NCBI RefSeq assembly: GCF_022647665.1
Contig: NZ_CP071872.1
Location: forward strand, 4,650,001 to 4,714,000
Length of the DNA: 64,000 nucleotides
Direction of reading: 5' to 3'
From: Streptomyces formicae
GTDB lineage: Bacteria > Actinomycetota > Actinomycetes > Streptomycetales > Streptomycetaceae
The notes below the pieces were generated by a model. The model made no database searches, had not been told where the DNA came from, and saw nothing but the letters and a program-made list of their open reading frames with translations. Positions 57,627-64,000 of this stretch are shown here, piece by piece (within the stretch, counting starts at the first letter, position 1; every line of letters begins with the position of its first letter). The position numbers and the translations under genes were made by a program.

Positions 57627-58778
57627 ATGGCAGCAACGGCAGGCTGGTCGTCAAGCACAAGCACGACGAACATCGATACGACCGATACGGGCACGGGCAC
57701 TTCCGGGTCGGTACGGGCGTCGGTACGGGCGTCGGTACGGGACGGGGAACAGCAGGAGCGGGGGCATGCCGCCGATGCGGTCGGCGTCGCCGTGCTCGGC
57801 TGCTCCGCCGCATGGGCCCTGATCAGCGCCGCCGGGCGGGACGCACGGCCCGAGGGCGTTCTGCTCGCCGTGCTGGCCGTCGCCGCCGGATACGCCTGCG
57901 GCCGGATCTGCGGAAGCCTGCTGCCGGTGACCGCCGCCGCGGCCGCCGCACTCGGCGGCCTCGGGCTCGCCCTCGCCTCACCGCACGGGATGCCCGGCCT
58001 CCACGGGGCGTCCGTAGGCGCACTGTCGCAGCCCGGCTCCTCGGGGGCGGCCGACGCTCTGCTGGTCCTGGCGGCGGGCGCGGCGTGCTGTGCCGCCTCG
58101 GCGGCCCGGCCGGCGGCGATACGGCTCGCCCTGTGGCTGCTCGCCGTCGGCGTCGTCGGTACGTCGCTGGTGCTCGGCTCGGTCGTGGGGTCCGCGGCCG
58201 CTCTCGGCGTGCTGCTGTGCTCGCTGGCCACGGCCCGCGCGCGCCGACGGATCCTGGGGCTGGCCGGGTTCGCCCTGGCCACGGCCCTGGTGGCCGGGGG
58301 TGCGTGGGCGGTGGCCGGCGACGCGCTGCCGCAGGGGCTCACGGTCTCGCTGCAAGATCGGCTGACCGAGCACCGAGTGCGGCTGTGGCAGGACGCGGCC
58401 GGGATCGCCGGGGAGCATCCGGTACTGGGGGCCGGACCGGGCCAGTTCGGTGAGCTGAGCCCCACGGTGCAGCAGTCGCCGGACCTCGATGGCACGCCGC
58501 ATTCGGCGCCGCTCCAGCTGGCGGCGGAGCAGGGCGCGGTGGGAGTGGTGCTGCTGGGTGCGCTGTACGCCTGGATGCTGTACGGCCTCGGACGCTCGTC
58601 CCGGTCCACGGCGGTGGTGCTGAGCGCGGGTGCGGCGCTGACCGCGCTGGGGGTGCTGGCGAGCGTCGGCGACTGCCTGAGCCATACGGCCGTGACGGCG
58701 GGGGCGGGGCTGCTGGCGGGGCTGGCCACGGCGCGGGCGGCGTCCGAGCCCGACGGGAGCGCTCGCCACCGGGATTGA
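57627..58778 (+). CDS. O-antigen-ligase-like membrane protein
   Basis: A 383-residue protein. After about 45 low-complexity Thr/Ser/Arg residues, some 9-10 helices follow. The large extracytoplasmic loop carries HRVRLWQDAAGIAGEHPVLG and GAGPGQFGELSP, then HSAPLQLAAEQGAVGVVLLG, the pattern of the WaaL/O-antigen polymerase family. In actinobacteria such proteins probably transfer lipid-linked glycans to an acceptor in the envelope; the substrate is unknown. The ATG at 57627 sits after GGGGGCG; the 12-bp repeat near 57709 is inside the coding sequence. Confidence 0.8.
   Translation: MAATAGWSSSTSTTNIDTTDTGTGTSGSVRASVRASVRDGEQQERGHAADAVGVAVLGCSAAWALISAAGRDARPEGVLLAVLAVAAGYACGRICGSLLPVTAAAAAALGGLGLALASPHGMPGLHGASVGALSQPGSSGAADALLVLAAGAACCAASAARPAAIRLALWLLAVGVVGTSLVLGSVVGSAAALGVLLCSLATARARRRILGLAGFALATALVAGGAWAVAGDALPQGLTVSLQDRLTEHRVRLWQDAAGIAGEHPVLGAGPGQFGELSPTVQQSPDLDGTPHSAPLQLAAEQGAVGVVLLGALYAWMLYGLGRSSRSTAVVLSAGAALTALGVLASVGDCLSHTAVTAGAGLLAGLATARAASEPDGSARHRD
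57709..57744. repeat. 12-bp tandem repeat in the O-antigen-ligase-like gene
   Basis: GTCGGTACGGGC is repeated about three times from 57709 to 57744 and encodes SVRA-SVRA-SVRD in the cytoplasmic N-terminal tail. It keeps the frame, so copy-number changes would only change the tail length. Confidence 0.75.
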
Positions 58779-58794
58779 AGAAGCGGACTCAGAG

Positions 58795-58833
58795 CCCGAA
58801 CCACAGGCCTCAGGGCCGAACGACAGGCCCCAG
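58795..58833. repeat. Weak relative of the CTAG-bounded repeats
   Basis: GGCCGAACGACAGGCCCCAG ends this stretch and closely matches the right end of copies 2 and 3 (CCGAACGACAGGCCCTAG), with CCAG instead of CTAG. It lies between the convergent O-antigen-ligase-like and PH-like genes, as the other copies do. Confidence 0.55.
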
Positions 58834-58838
58834 GTCGG

Positions 58839-59402
58839 TCACACGCCCGTCGTCTTCGAGCCCGTCGGTGCGGTCCGCAGGTGGTCGCGGATGATCCGGA
58901 CGGCCGTTTCGGCGTCGTCCACGGTGACCGTGAAGGTCTTGCCGTCGTCGAGGGTGAGGACCACGCCCTCGCCTCGGCGGACGATGAAGGCCGTGCCCCT
59001 CTCGGGGTGCCAGCGGCAGCCCCAGCCGCCCCACTGGCAAGGGGTGACACGGGGATCGAAATCCGCGGCCACGACGGTCGCGAGGGGGATTCTCCGGCGC
59101 GGTACGCCCATGTGGCCGCAGCGCACCTCCACGGCGTCGCGGTCAACCGTGACCGCCACATGCACGAACGCGATGGTTCCGAAGAGCATCAGCAGGCCGG
59201 CGGCGACACAGCCGATCACGGACATCAGGAGCGGGACCGTGCCGGAGGTCCACGGCGAGTCGACGGCGAGCTCGATGCCGAGCGCCATGCAGCCCGCACC
59301 GGCGGCGGCGAGCGCCCACTGGATGTGGTTCGTCGCCCGGCCGGTCCAGATGGGGGGCAGCGAACCTGCGGCCTGCCCCTCGTCGCTGGGGTGGTCCCTC
59401 AT
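58839..59402 (-). CDS. Two-helix membrane protein with PH-like domain
   Basis: A 187-residue protein with two helices (HIQWALAAAGAGCMALGIEL and VPLLMSVIGCVAAGLLMLFG) followed by a cytoplasmic beta-rich domain (VTVDRDAVEVRCGHMGVPRR, then GTAFIVRRGEGVVLTLDDGK) resembling the bacterial PH/DUF3093-like fold. No enzymatic motif. Function unknown. Start ATG 59402. Confidence 0.75.
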   Translation of the reverse strand: MRDHPSDEGQAAGSLPPIWTGRATNHIQWALAAAGAGCMALGIELAVDSPWTSGTVPLLMSVIGCVAAGLLMLFGTIAFVHVAVTVDRDAVEVRCGHMGVPRRRIPLATVVAADFDPRVTPCQWGGWGCRWHPERGTAFIVRRGEGVVLTLDDGKTFTVTVDDAETAVRIIRDHLRTAPTGSKTTGV

Positions 59403-59623
59403 GCGTAGCAGCGTACTCACGTTCCGCAGACCCGGCACCGCTGCGAGCGGACGAAAAGTACGGAGCCCGCGCCCGCTCGCCCGTCGGCACGGCCCCGCCG
59501 GGGCCGTCCCTGTCAAGCCCCGAGATTCCGGGGTGTGACGGAGCTCATGCGAGGGGGTTTACTCGAATACATGGGGGCGCTCGGAGCGGGTGCCCGACCA
59601 CGTCGTCCGGAAAGAGGATTCTC

Positions 59624-59836
59624 ATGGCTCGCACCTCTCGGAAGCGGCGTCTGACGATGCTCGCCGCCTCAGCCGCGCTGGCCGCGGGCGGCGCACTGCT
59701 GCCCACCACCGCATTCGCCGTGCCCCCGGTGCCACCGCCCGACGAGGCCGTGACGATGACGGTGCACACGCACGTCAGCAGCAGCCTGCAGGACGGGTTG
59801 GGCCAAAGGGCTGACGCGCTGGCCCAGAAGGGCTGA
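59624..59836 (+). CDS. Small secreted peptide
   Basis: A 70-residue precursor: signal peptide (RKRRLTMLAASAALAAGG, cut after TAFA) and a mature part of about 37 residues starting VPPVPPPDEAVTMTVHTHVS, without Cys. AAAGAGG lies upstream of the ATG. It resembles no family I recognise; a secreted signalling or surface peptide is possible. Confidence 0.6.
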   Translation: MARTSRKRRLTMLAASAALAAGGALLPTTAFAVPPVPPPDEAVTMTVHTHVSSSLQDGLGQRADALAQKG

Positions 59837-59914
59837 GGAGACCGGGAGCGGCAGGCGACAGGCCGCAGTCGGATGGCTGCGCGCCTCGGGCCTCGGGGTG
59901 TGTGACGGCTGTCG

Positions 59915-60703
59915 TCATGGGACGTGCCGCAGCGCGGCTCCGTCCGACAGGCGCTCGTTCATGCGCGCCAGTGCTTCGGCGGCGAGGCGGGGGAGTTCCG
60001 CTTTGCTTTCGGGCGGCCCTTCCACAGCGGCATACAGCACCACTTCGCCTTTGCGGCCTGTCAGGGCGACATAGGAGTAGTTCGTGTCCTTTCCGTCTTC
60101 GAGGGTCGCCCTGCCTTCCTCGGAGATCACGTCGTCCAGGCCGGAGACATGCGGTGCCGCACCCTCACGGACGTCCTCGTAGCGGGCCTTGGGGGTCCGT
60201 TGCACGGGGCATCGATGGAGCGTGTCCTCGATGTCCTTCATGTAGGCCTCCGCGGTGGCCTCGCTCTTGAAGGCGCGCGCGTCGGACAGAGCAAACAGGG
60301 CGCCCTCATCACTCTTGGCGACGCGTTGCAGGCCTACGAGCGTGCCGGGGCGGTTGCCTCTGGCGGTCAGCTCGCAGTCCTTCCGCGCCAGCAGTTCCCC
60401 GGTGTCGTACCTGTCGCCGAAATCAGCGAAGTCAGGGCCCCAGTCGGTGGCGGTCGCGGCCACGTTCGTCACCAGTGCGCGCGCTTCGGCGGGTGACCTG
60501 CTGGGCGCACCACCGAGGCCGAGCACCAGCGTGACCACCAGTCCCGTCACGACTGCCACGCCCGCGACGGCCACGGCCAGGAATCGCCGCGAGCGCCACT
60601 TCGGCCTGCGCTTCCCGGCTTCAGGGGGGCCGGGGGCAGCTCCCGGCGGAGGGGGAAAGGAGAGCGGACCGCTCGGCGGTCCGCCCGGCGGTTGGGAACT
60701 CAC
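59915..60703 (-). CDS. Membrane-anchored protein of unknown function
   Basis: A 262-residue protein: a Pro/Gly-rich cytoplasmic N-terminus of about 40 residues, one membrane helix (FLAVAVAGVAVVTGLVVTLV) and an extracellular domain of about 190 residues (ALVTNVAATATDWGPDFADF, GLDDVISEEGRATLEDG, AAVEGPPESKAELPRLAAEA). The architecture is that of the many actinobacterial sensor-like or lipid-binding extracellular proteins; two Cys residues could form a disulfide. The start is GTG 60703. Function unknown. Confidence 0.75.
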   Translation of the reverse strand: MSSQPPGGPPSGPLSFPPPPGAAPGPPEAGKRRPKWRSRRFLAVAVAGVAVVTGLVVTLVLGLGGAPSRSPAEARALVTNVAATATDWGPDFADFGDRYDTGELLARKDCELTARGNRPGTLVGLQRVAKSDEGALFALSDARAFKSEATAEAYMKDIEDTLHRCPVQRTPKARYEDVREGAAPHVSGLDDVISEEGRATLEDGKDTNYSYVALTGRKGEVVLYAAVEGPPESKAELPRLAAEALARMNERLSDGAALRHVP

Positions 60704-60810
60704 ATGGTTCTCCTACCCGCCACGGGCAGGAGTGCTTCGCCGACCGGACGAGCGAATGGGTGCAAAACGAGTGAATCGGCGCAAGCGGCCGTGCAAGCAC
60801 TGCGCCCAGA

Positions 60811-61632
60811 TCAGTACACGGAAGTAACCGGATCCACCGAACCGAGCAGGTCCACCGCACCGAGCAGGCGCCCCTCGGCGTACGCCAGAGCGGCCTCGGG
60901 CAACGACGACTCGCGTCCGCTGAGCAGCACGGTGAGCCCTGTGCTCGGCGCGGCTGCGGGCGCCGGAGCGGCGCCGATGCGTCGCAGCGCCTGTGCGGCG
61001 ACGGCCCCGGCGGAGCCGTGCAGGGCGACCGGCGGCAGGGCGTCGGCGCGGCCCGCGGAGACGGCCGTACGGATGCGCTCGGCGACGAGCTCGTAGTGGG
61101 TGCAGCCGAGCACGACGGCGCGTACGTCCCTGGGAGTGAGGGCGGCCGCAGCGGCGACGGCTTCGTCGATGGCGCGCTCGTCGGCCTGCTCGACGGCGGC
61201 CGCGAGGCCCGGGCAGGGCACCTCGGTGACGTCGACGCCGTCGGCGAAGTCGCGGATGAGGCCGCGCTGGTAGGCACTGCCGGTGGTGGCGGGGGTGGCC
61301 CAGATGGCGACGGGGCCGCCGCCCGCGGCGGCCGGCTTGATCGCGGGGACCGTGCCGATGACCGGCAGGCCCGGCTCCAGCTCCGCCCGCAGGGCGGGGA
61401 GCGCGTGCACGGAGGCGGTGTTGCAGCCGACGATCAGCGCCTCGGGGCCGTGGGCGCCAGCGGCGCGTGCGACGGCGAGCGCGTGGCCGGTCACATCGCC
61501 CGGCGTGCGCGGGCCCCAGGGCATGCCGTCGGGGTCCAGGGAGAGGACGAGCTCGGCGTCCGGCCGGAGCCGGCGCACGGCCACGGCCGCCGGCAGCAGG
61601 CCGATTCCGGAGTCGATGAGCGCGATCTTCAC
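60811..61632 (-). CDS. Aspartate/glutamate racemase-family protein
   Basis: A 273-residue protein with the two-Cys signature of the Asp/Glu racemase family: EALIVGCNTASVHAL and AVVLGCTHYELVAERI, with IALIDSGIGLLPAAVAVRRL at the N-terminus, as in glutamate racemase. It could supply D-glutamate, but it is more divergent than housekeeping MurI (the substrate loop reads LSLDPDGMPWGPRTP). The start is GTG 61632, 58 bp from the divergent glycosyltransferase gene. Confidence 0.85.
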   Translation of the reverse strand: MKIALIDSGIGLLPAAVAVRRLRPDAELVLSLDPDGMPWGPRTPGDVTGHALAVARAAGAHGPEALIVGCNTASVHALPALRAELEPGLPVIGTVPAIKPAAAGGGPVAIWATPATTGSAYQRGLIRDFADGVDVTEVPCPGLAAAVEQADERAIDEAVAAAAALTPRDVRAVVLGCTHYELVAERIRTAVSAGRADALPPVALHGSAGAVAAQALRRIGAAPAPAAAPSTGLTVLLSGRESSLPEAALAYAEGRLLGAVDLLGSVDPVTSVY

Positions 61633-61690
61633 CCGGTCACCCTAGCCGACCACCCTTGCGGTCCCCGCAATGTGGGGCACACTGCGGCGA

Positions 61691-62875
61691 ATGAGCAGCA
61701 TTGCGTGGATCGCCCTGGGCTCGCTGGCCGCCTGGCTGTGGCTGCTGCTGGGGCAGGGGTTCTTCTGGCGTACGGATCAGCGGCTCCCCCGGCGTACGGC
61801 GCCCGGGTCGTGGCCGTACGTCGTCATCGTCGTACCGGCGAGGGACGAGGCGGAGGTGCTGCCGGAAAGCCTGCCGTCGCTGCTGCGGCAGGCGTATCCC
61901 GGCCGGGCGGAGGTGATCCTGGTCGACGACGACAGCACGGACGGTACGGGCAAGCTCGCCCAGGAGCTGGCCCTGCGGTACGACGGGCTGCCGCTGACCG
62001 TGACCTCGCCGGGTGAACCCGAGCCGGGCTGGACGGGCAAGCTGTGGGCGCTGCGACACGGCCTGGCGCTGGCGCGGGCGCGCCGTCCGGAGTACCTGCT
62101 GCTGACCGACGCCGATATCGCGCATGAGCCCGACAGTCTGTCCGAGCTGGTCGCCGCGGCCGGCTCGAACGGTCTCGATCTCGTTTCGCAAATGGCACGG
62201 CTGCGGGTCACCACCGGCTGGGAGCGGCTGGTGGTGCCCGCCTTCGTCTACTTCTTCGCGCAGCTCTATCCGTTCCGCTGGATCAACAGGGAGCGTGCGT
62301 GGAGGACCGCCGCGGCGGGCGGCTGTGTGCTGCTGCGCACGGACGCGGCCGAGCGGGCGGAGATCCCCGACGCGGTGCGCCAGGCGGTCATCGACGATGT
62401 GGCGGTGGCGCGTGCGGTGCGGCGGGCCGGGGGGCGGGTGTGGCTGGGGCTCGCGGAGCGGGTGGAGAGCATCCGTCCCTATCCCCGCCTCACCGACCTG
62501 TGGCGGATGGTGTCGCGGACCGCGTACGCGCAGCTGCGGCACAGTCCGGTGCTGCTCGCCGGAACGGTGGCGGGGCTCGCGGTGGTGTACCTCGCACCGC
62601 CCGTCGCGCTGTGCGCCGGAGTGTTCGGCGCGGACGCCCCGGGTGACACGGTCGCGGGCTGGGCGGGGTTCCTGGCATGGGCGGTGATGGCGGGTACGTA
62701 CGCTCCGATGCTCCACTACTACCGGCAGACCCTGTGGCTCGCGCCGCTGCTGCCGTTCACCGCGCTGCTCTATCTGCTGATGACGGTGGATTCGGCGGTG
62801 CAGCACTACCGGGGGCGCGGCGCGGCCTGGAAGGGGCGTACGTACTCCCGTCCCGAAGCCGCGCCGGACCGTTGA
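61691..62875 (+). CDS. Family 2 glycosyltransferase, HpnB-like
   Basis: A 394-residue membrane glycosyltransferase. One N-terminal helix, then the GT-A domain with YVVIVVPARDEAEVLPESLP, VDDDSTDGTG, GWTGKLWALRHGL and the DxD-type LLTDADIAHEPD, a later QMARLR and DDVAVARAVRRAGG, and three C-terminal helices. The GWTGKLWA segment is characteristic of the hopene-associated HpnB group, which glycosylates hopanoid or a related lipid. No hopanoid genes lie nearby in the window. ATG 61691 was preferred to 61670 because it begins just before the helix. Confidence 0.85.
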   Translation: MSSIAWIALGSLAAWLWLLLGQGFFWRTDQRLPRRTAPGSWPYVVIVVPARDEAEVLPESLPSLLRQAYPGRAEVILVDDDSTDGTGKLAQELALRYDGLPLTVTSPGEPEPGWTGKLWALRHGLALARARRPEYLLLTDADIAHEPDSLSELVAAAGSNGLDLVSQMARLRVTTGWERLVVPAFVYFFAQLYPFRWINRERAWRTAAAGGCVLLRTDAAERAEIPDAVRQAVIDDVAVARAVRRAGGRVWLGLAERVESIRPYPRLTDLWRMVSRTAYAQLRHSPVLLAGTVAGLAVVYLAPPVALCAGVFGADAPGDTVAGWAGFLAWAVMAGTYAPMLHYYRQTLWLAPLLPFTALLYLLMTVDSAVQHYRGRGAAWKGRTYSRPEAAPDR

Positions 62876-62888
62876 CGGCGGGCGTAGG

Positions 62889-64000
62889 TCACTTCCTGCC
62901 GGGCGTCCAGTTCATGCCCCAGCCATAGGCGTAATCGATGGTGCGCTGGGGGCTCACTCCGCGCTCGGGCACCAGATAGCGCGCCTCGCGCTGGACGACG
63001 AGGTCTCCGCCCTGGTTGGTGAGGAGGGCGAGGGCGCACACCGTGGAGGGGACGGTGCACTCGTCGAGGGAGAACTCGATGGCGGCGCCGTGCTGCGGCT
63101 GGAGGGTGACCGTGGCGTGCAGGTCGGCGAAGCTGCGCGCGCCTTCGTAGATGGTCACGAAGATGACGATGCGGCGGAGTTCGTTCTTGTGGTCGAGGTT
63201 GACGGTGAGGTTCTCGCCGCTGGTGACGGCTCCGGTGCGGTCGTCGCCGTCGAGGTGGATGTACGGGGGCTGGTGGAGGGCGCCGAAGGCGTTGCCGAGC
63301 GCCTGGACGACTCCCTTGCGGCCGTCGGTGAGTTCGTAGAGGGCGCACAGGTCGAGGTCGAGGTCGCCGTGGACCGCGACGGCCCGGCCCAGCTTGGCCC
63401 CCCAGCCCTTGAACTGCTTGCGCACCTCCCAGTTGAGGTTGACCCGCATGGCGCCGGACGTGCCGCCCTGCTTGTTGAGCGAGACCGTCGGGGACTCTTT
63501 CGTCAGGGTGACCTTGGTGAGGCGCACGGGCGCGGGGGCGGGCGTGTGGGGCGTGGCGGGCGCCGGTGCAGGCATCGGCGCGACCGGGGTGTACGCCGGA
63601 GGAGCCGTCGGCGCCGGGGCCGCGGCCCGCTGGGGTGCAGGCTGCTGAGGCGCGGGCTGCTGGGGCTCGTCGACCGAGATGCCGAAGTCGGTGGCGAGGC
63701 CCGCGAGTCCGCTCCCGTACCCCTGGCCGACGGCGCGGAACTTCCAGGCGCCCTGGCGCCGGTAGAGCTCGCCGAGAATGAAGGCCGTCTCGACGGTCGC
63801 GTCCTGGCTCTCGTAGCGCGCGATCTCCGTGCCCCGGCCGCGTCGAGCAGCCGCACGTACAAGCCCGGCACCTGTCCGAAGCTGCCGCCGTCGGCCGATG
63901 CGGCGAGAACGATCCGCTCGATGCCGGGCTCGACGCGCCCCAGGTCCACGGCGATGCGGTCGGTCGTGCCGTCCCCCGCGCTGCGCTTGCCCTCGTGGCG
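62889..64000 (-). pseudogene. TerD-family two-domain protein, frameshifted and cut by the window edge
   Basis: Reading from the right edge: a first TerD domain (RIAVDLGRVEPGIERIVLAA, then FGQVPGLYVRLLDAAG), a frame change near 63832-63838, then the rest of that domain (TEIARYESQDATVETAFILG, WKFRAVGQGYGSGL, LATDFGISVDEP), a Pro/Ala linker of about 60 residues, and a second TerD-like domain (VRLTKVTLTKESPTVSLNKQ, YIHLDGDDRTGAVTSGENL, DECTVPSTVCALALL). Tellurium-resistance TerD proteins bind calcium and act in envelope stress. The frame is restored if one G is added at the CCCC run (63832-63835), so this is either a real frameshift or a base-call error. The start lies beyond base 64000. Confidence 0.75.

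Noticed and set aside
55254..58778. A 1174-codon plus-strand open frame
   Set aside because: Only its last 384 codons (from 57627) encode a protein-like sequence; the rest is antisense to the SDR, NUDIX and lnt genes, a typical GC-rich shadow.
1..64000. tRNA, rRNA, CRISPR arrays, transposases, phage or plasmid replication genes
   Set aside because: I looked for these on both strands and saw none: no direct-repeat/spacer pattern, no cloverleaf ends, no DDE or integrase motifs.

Overview
The window is high-GC actinobacterial DNA. GTG starts, 4-base ATGA/GTGA gene overlaps, a chitinase with the classical Streptomyces double promoter repeat, DUF5133, SAV_915-like, DUF1707, SpoIIE/anti-sigma-kinase and TerD-family proteins all point to Streptomyces or a very close relative. 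It looks like chromosomal accessory or arm-type sequence: many small catabolic and secreted functions, few housekeeping genes, and at least six decayed genes. I saw no tRNA, rRNA, CRISPR array, transposase or prophage.

Layout. (1) 1-9492: a catabolic cluster. A lipoprotein (cut by the window edge) and a FadR-type GntR regulator lie beside a translationally coupled minus-strand operon (FAH-family hydrolase, CaiB/BaiF CoA-transferase, a solute-binding-like protein without a signal peptide, SDR dehydrogenase, DUF4432 epimerase-like protein), then an enolase-superfamily protein. An enoyl-CoA hydratase and a secreted beta-helix enzyme lie on the plus strand. TGATATCA-type palindromes recur in front of the regulator, the divergent FAH/hydratase pair and the beta-helix gene, so this is probably one regulon for an acid sugar or similar carbon source. 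(2) 9493-19961: secreted beta-helix enzyme, GH18 chitinase, lipoprotein, a three-subunit molybdenum/FeS/FAD aldehyde or purine oxidoreductase of PaoABC type, epoxide hydrolase, DUF421 membrane protein. (3) 20035-28171: two SpoIIE-type signalling proteins (one with its phosphatase metal ligands lost), glutathionyl-hydroquinone-reductase-like GST, secreted EEP hydrolase, YeiB-like membrane protein.

(4) 28301-41740: a potassium/stress region that has been rearranged. kdpF runs directly into kdpD; kdpA, kdpB, kdpC and kdpE are not beside them. A frameshifted kdpB fragment lies 1.6 kb away on the other strand. A KimA-like APC transporter, a second APC transporter, and a lysA-like gene with a SAV_915-like partner follow. 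Three upstream regions here carry the same spaced array of YTGRCG hexamers at 11, 21 and 11 bp, and a fourth carries the 11-bp pair. I read this as an OmpR-family (possibly KdpE) operator linking these genes; it is the most interesting signal in the window.

(5) 41947-49754: a secreted lectin/hydrolase remnant, DUF5133, PNPOx-family protein overlapping a YihY-type membrane protein, then a carbohydrate ABC importer (SBP, two permeases) coupled to a class V aminotransferase and divergent from a second GntR/FadR regulator. (6) 50941-55261: MHS-type transporter, PucR/CdaR-type regulator and 3-hydroxybutyrate-dehydrogenase-like SDR, a likely hydroxy-acid uptake and oxidation set. (7) 55317-64000: NUDIX, Lnt, O-antigen-ligase-like protein, PH-like membrane protein, small secreted peptide, anchored protein, Asp/Glu racemase, HpnB-like glycosyltransferase, and a frameshifted two-domain TerD protein cut by the right edge.

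A separate genome-scale feature is a family of CTAG-bounded, hairpin-rich repeats at 12873, 25618 and 39700, with weaker relatives at 18186 and 58795. They lie only between convergent genes, and their terminal CTAG often supplies the TAG stop codon of the neighbouring gene.
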